Virus record (IMG/VR): IMGVR_UViG_3300009159_000357
Coordinates: 1 to 22,315 of that record
Reading direction: 5' to 3' (one strand)
Origin: a virus
Length of the DNA: 22,315 bases
Below the pieces are notes generated by a model. That model was given only the letters and a program-made list of their open reading frames with translations. It did not search any database and was not told the origin of the DNA. The position numbers and the translations under genes were made by a program. Each line of letters begins with the position of its first letter. The first letter of the stretch is position 1. Below, one piece after another: positions 21,143-22,315 of this stretch.

Positions 21143-22315
21143 TGGCAGACCAAGACGACGACCTGAACGACCCCGAGCTGAACGAAGACGGATCGGCGGA
21201 CGTTGAGCTGCCCGAGGACATTTCCGACGTCGTGGAGATGCCAGACGGCTCTGCCGTGGTGAGCATGGACACCACCGGCCCAGAGGAGTCGCCTGACTTC
21301 TACGCCAACATGGTTGAGACCATGGACAGCTACGAGCTAAACAGCTTGGGCATGCGCTACGTCAACCTGCTGGACAAAGACAAGAACGCCCGCGAGGAGC
21401 GCGACAAGCAGTACGAAGAGGGCATGAAGCGCACCGGGCTGGGCAAGGACGCCCCCGGCGGAGCCAACTTCTACGGCGCATCCAAGGTGGTGCATCCGGT
21501 CATGGCCGAAGGCTGCGTGGACTTTGCGTCCCGTGCCATCAAGGAGCTGTTCCCACCGGACGGCCCGGTCCGCACCAAGATCATTGGTCAGGTTGACGAC
21601 CTGAAGACGCAGCGGGCCGAGCGCAAGCGCGACTTCCTCAACTGGCAGATCACCGAGCAGATCGAAGAGTTCCGCGACGAGCAGGAGCAGATGCTGACCC
21701 AGCTACCATTGGGCGGATCGCAGTTCCTAAAACTTTGGTACGACGAGCAGAAGAAGCGCCCGACGGTGGAATTCCTGCCCATCGACCGCGTGATCCTGCC
21801 CTTTGCGGCCACCAATTTCTACACCGCCCAACGTGCGGCCGAGGTCCACGAGATCACCGAGTGGGAATACAACCGGCGCGTGGCCAGCGGCATGTACATC
21901 GGCGGCTCCAACCTGACCAGCGGCCAAGAGCCCGAGCAGAGCCGCCCGCAAAAAGCCAACGACAAGATTGAGGGAAAGCAGTTCCAAGACAACGACGACG
22001 GTCTGCGCAAGGTCTACCACATATACGTGTTCTTGGAGTTTGAGGACGACAACGAAACCAAGGGCGAGATGGCTCCGTACATCATGATGGTGGACGAGCA
22101 AAGCTCCGAGGTCATCGGCCTGTACCGTAACTGGGAAGAGGGCGACGAGACGATGACCAAGCTCGATTGGATCATCGAGTTCAAGTTCATCCCATGGCGC
22201 GGCGCCTACGCCATCGGCCTGCCGCACCTGATTGGTGGATTGTCCGCAGCACTGACCGGCGCACTGCGCGCTTTGCTGGACTCGGCGCACATCAACAACG
22301 CGGCGACCATGCTCA
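21139..22315 (+). CDS. Portal protein, N-terminal part (runs off the window)
   Basis: The 392 visible residues begin with an acidic low-complexity leader (MMADQDDDLNDPEL) and continue with portal-type segments: FYGASKVVHPVMAEG, an acidic-basic helix DEQEQMLTQLPLGGSQ, YDEQKKRPTVEFLPI, and KFIPWRGAYAIGLPHLIGG close to the window end, which matches the wing/stem transition of large phage portals. The start ATG overlaps the previous stop by four bases. The portal is the dodecameric entry ring for DNA. The C-terminus lies beyond the right edge, so total size and tail type cannot be judged. The unusual point is its distance from terL (5.2 kb). Confidence 0.85.
   Translation, partial: MMADQDDDLNDPELNEDGSADVELPEDISDVVEMPDGSAVVSMDTTGPEESPDFYANMVETMDSYELNSLGMRYVNLLDKDKNAREERDKQYEEGMKRTGLGKDAPGGANFYGASKVVHPVMAEGCVDFASRAIKELFPPDGPVRTKIIGQVDDLKTQRAERKRDFLNWQITEQIEEFRDEQEQMLTQLPLGGSQFLKLWYDEQKKRPTVEFLPIDRVILPFAATNFYTAQRAAEVHEITEWEYNRRVASGMYIGGSNLTSGQEPEQSRPQKANDKIEGKQFQDNDDGLRKVYHIYVFLEFEDDNETKGEMAPYIMMVDEQSSEVIGLYRNWEEGDETMTKLDWIIEFKFIPWRGAYAIGLPHLIGGLSAALTGALRALLDSAHINNAATML

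Noticed and set aside
1-22315. Integrase, attachment sites, tRNA genes, toxin-antitoxin pairs or a lysis cassette
   Set aside because: None could be recognised on either strand; the small membrane proteins at 6279 and 6777 lack features that would identify them as holins.

Overview
The window is a segment of a tailed double-stranded DNA bacteriophage (Caudoviricetes) genome. It carries a terminase small and large subunit pair followed by a portal gene, a phage-type family A DNA polymerase, a primase-helicase fusion, and dense 4-base ATGA/GTGA overlaps between genes. The sequence is GC-rich with a few AT-richer genes. Spacers of the form stop codon plus a GC-rich hairpin are compatible with an aquatic beta-proteobacterial (Burkholderiales-like) host, but that is a weak inference. 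No integrase, excisionase, tRNA, rRNA, insertion sequence or CRISPR array is visible, so the lifestyle is undecided.

Layout. Positions 1-5803 (minus strand) hold a replication/recombination arm. In transcription order it encodes a small unrecognised protein, a DUF2800-type PD-(D/E)XK nuclease, a DUF2815 protein (probable ssDNA-binding), a 57-residue protein, DNA polymerase A, two small unrecognised proteins, a VRR-NUC nuclease and a SNF2-like helicase that runs off the left edge. Positions 5804-5958 are a divergent control region with two inverted repeats. Positions 5959-8343 (plus strand) are a train of ten very small overlapping genes, including two single-pass membrane proteins too short for routine gene calling, two zinc-ribbon-like proteins and a YdaS/Cro-like HTH protein. 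Positions 8447-10513 encode the primase-helicase. Positions 10514-10790 are a repeat-rich region with opposed TGCTTCA/TGAAGC repeats, a long hairpin and AT-rich DNA, a candidate replication origin or control region. Positions 10791-13916 hold small accessory genes and a DUF932 gene, separated by GC-rich hairpins; two of the genes share a duplicated 5' leader. Positions 13959-22315 are the packaging arm: TerS, TerL, a 786-residue Cys-motif protein, a 952-residue multidomain 'large polyvalent protein', and the portal, which runs off the right edge.

How the parts fit. The polymerase, nucleases, helicase, ssDNA-binding candidate and primase-helicase form a nearly self-sufficient replisome split over two divergent operons. 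The most unusual part lies between TerL and portal: two adjacent large modular proteins carry seven copies of a short A-x-G-G motif at apparent module boundaries. This suggests modular polyproteins that may be packaged or processed.
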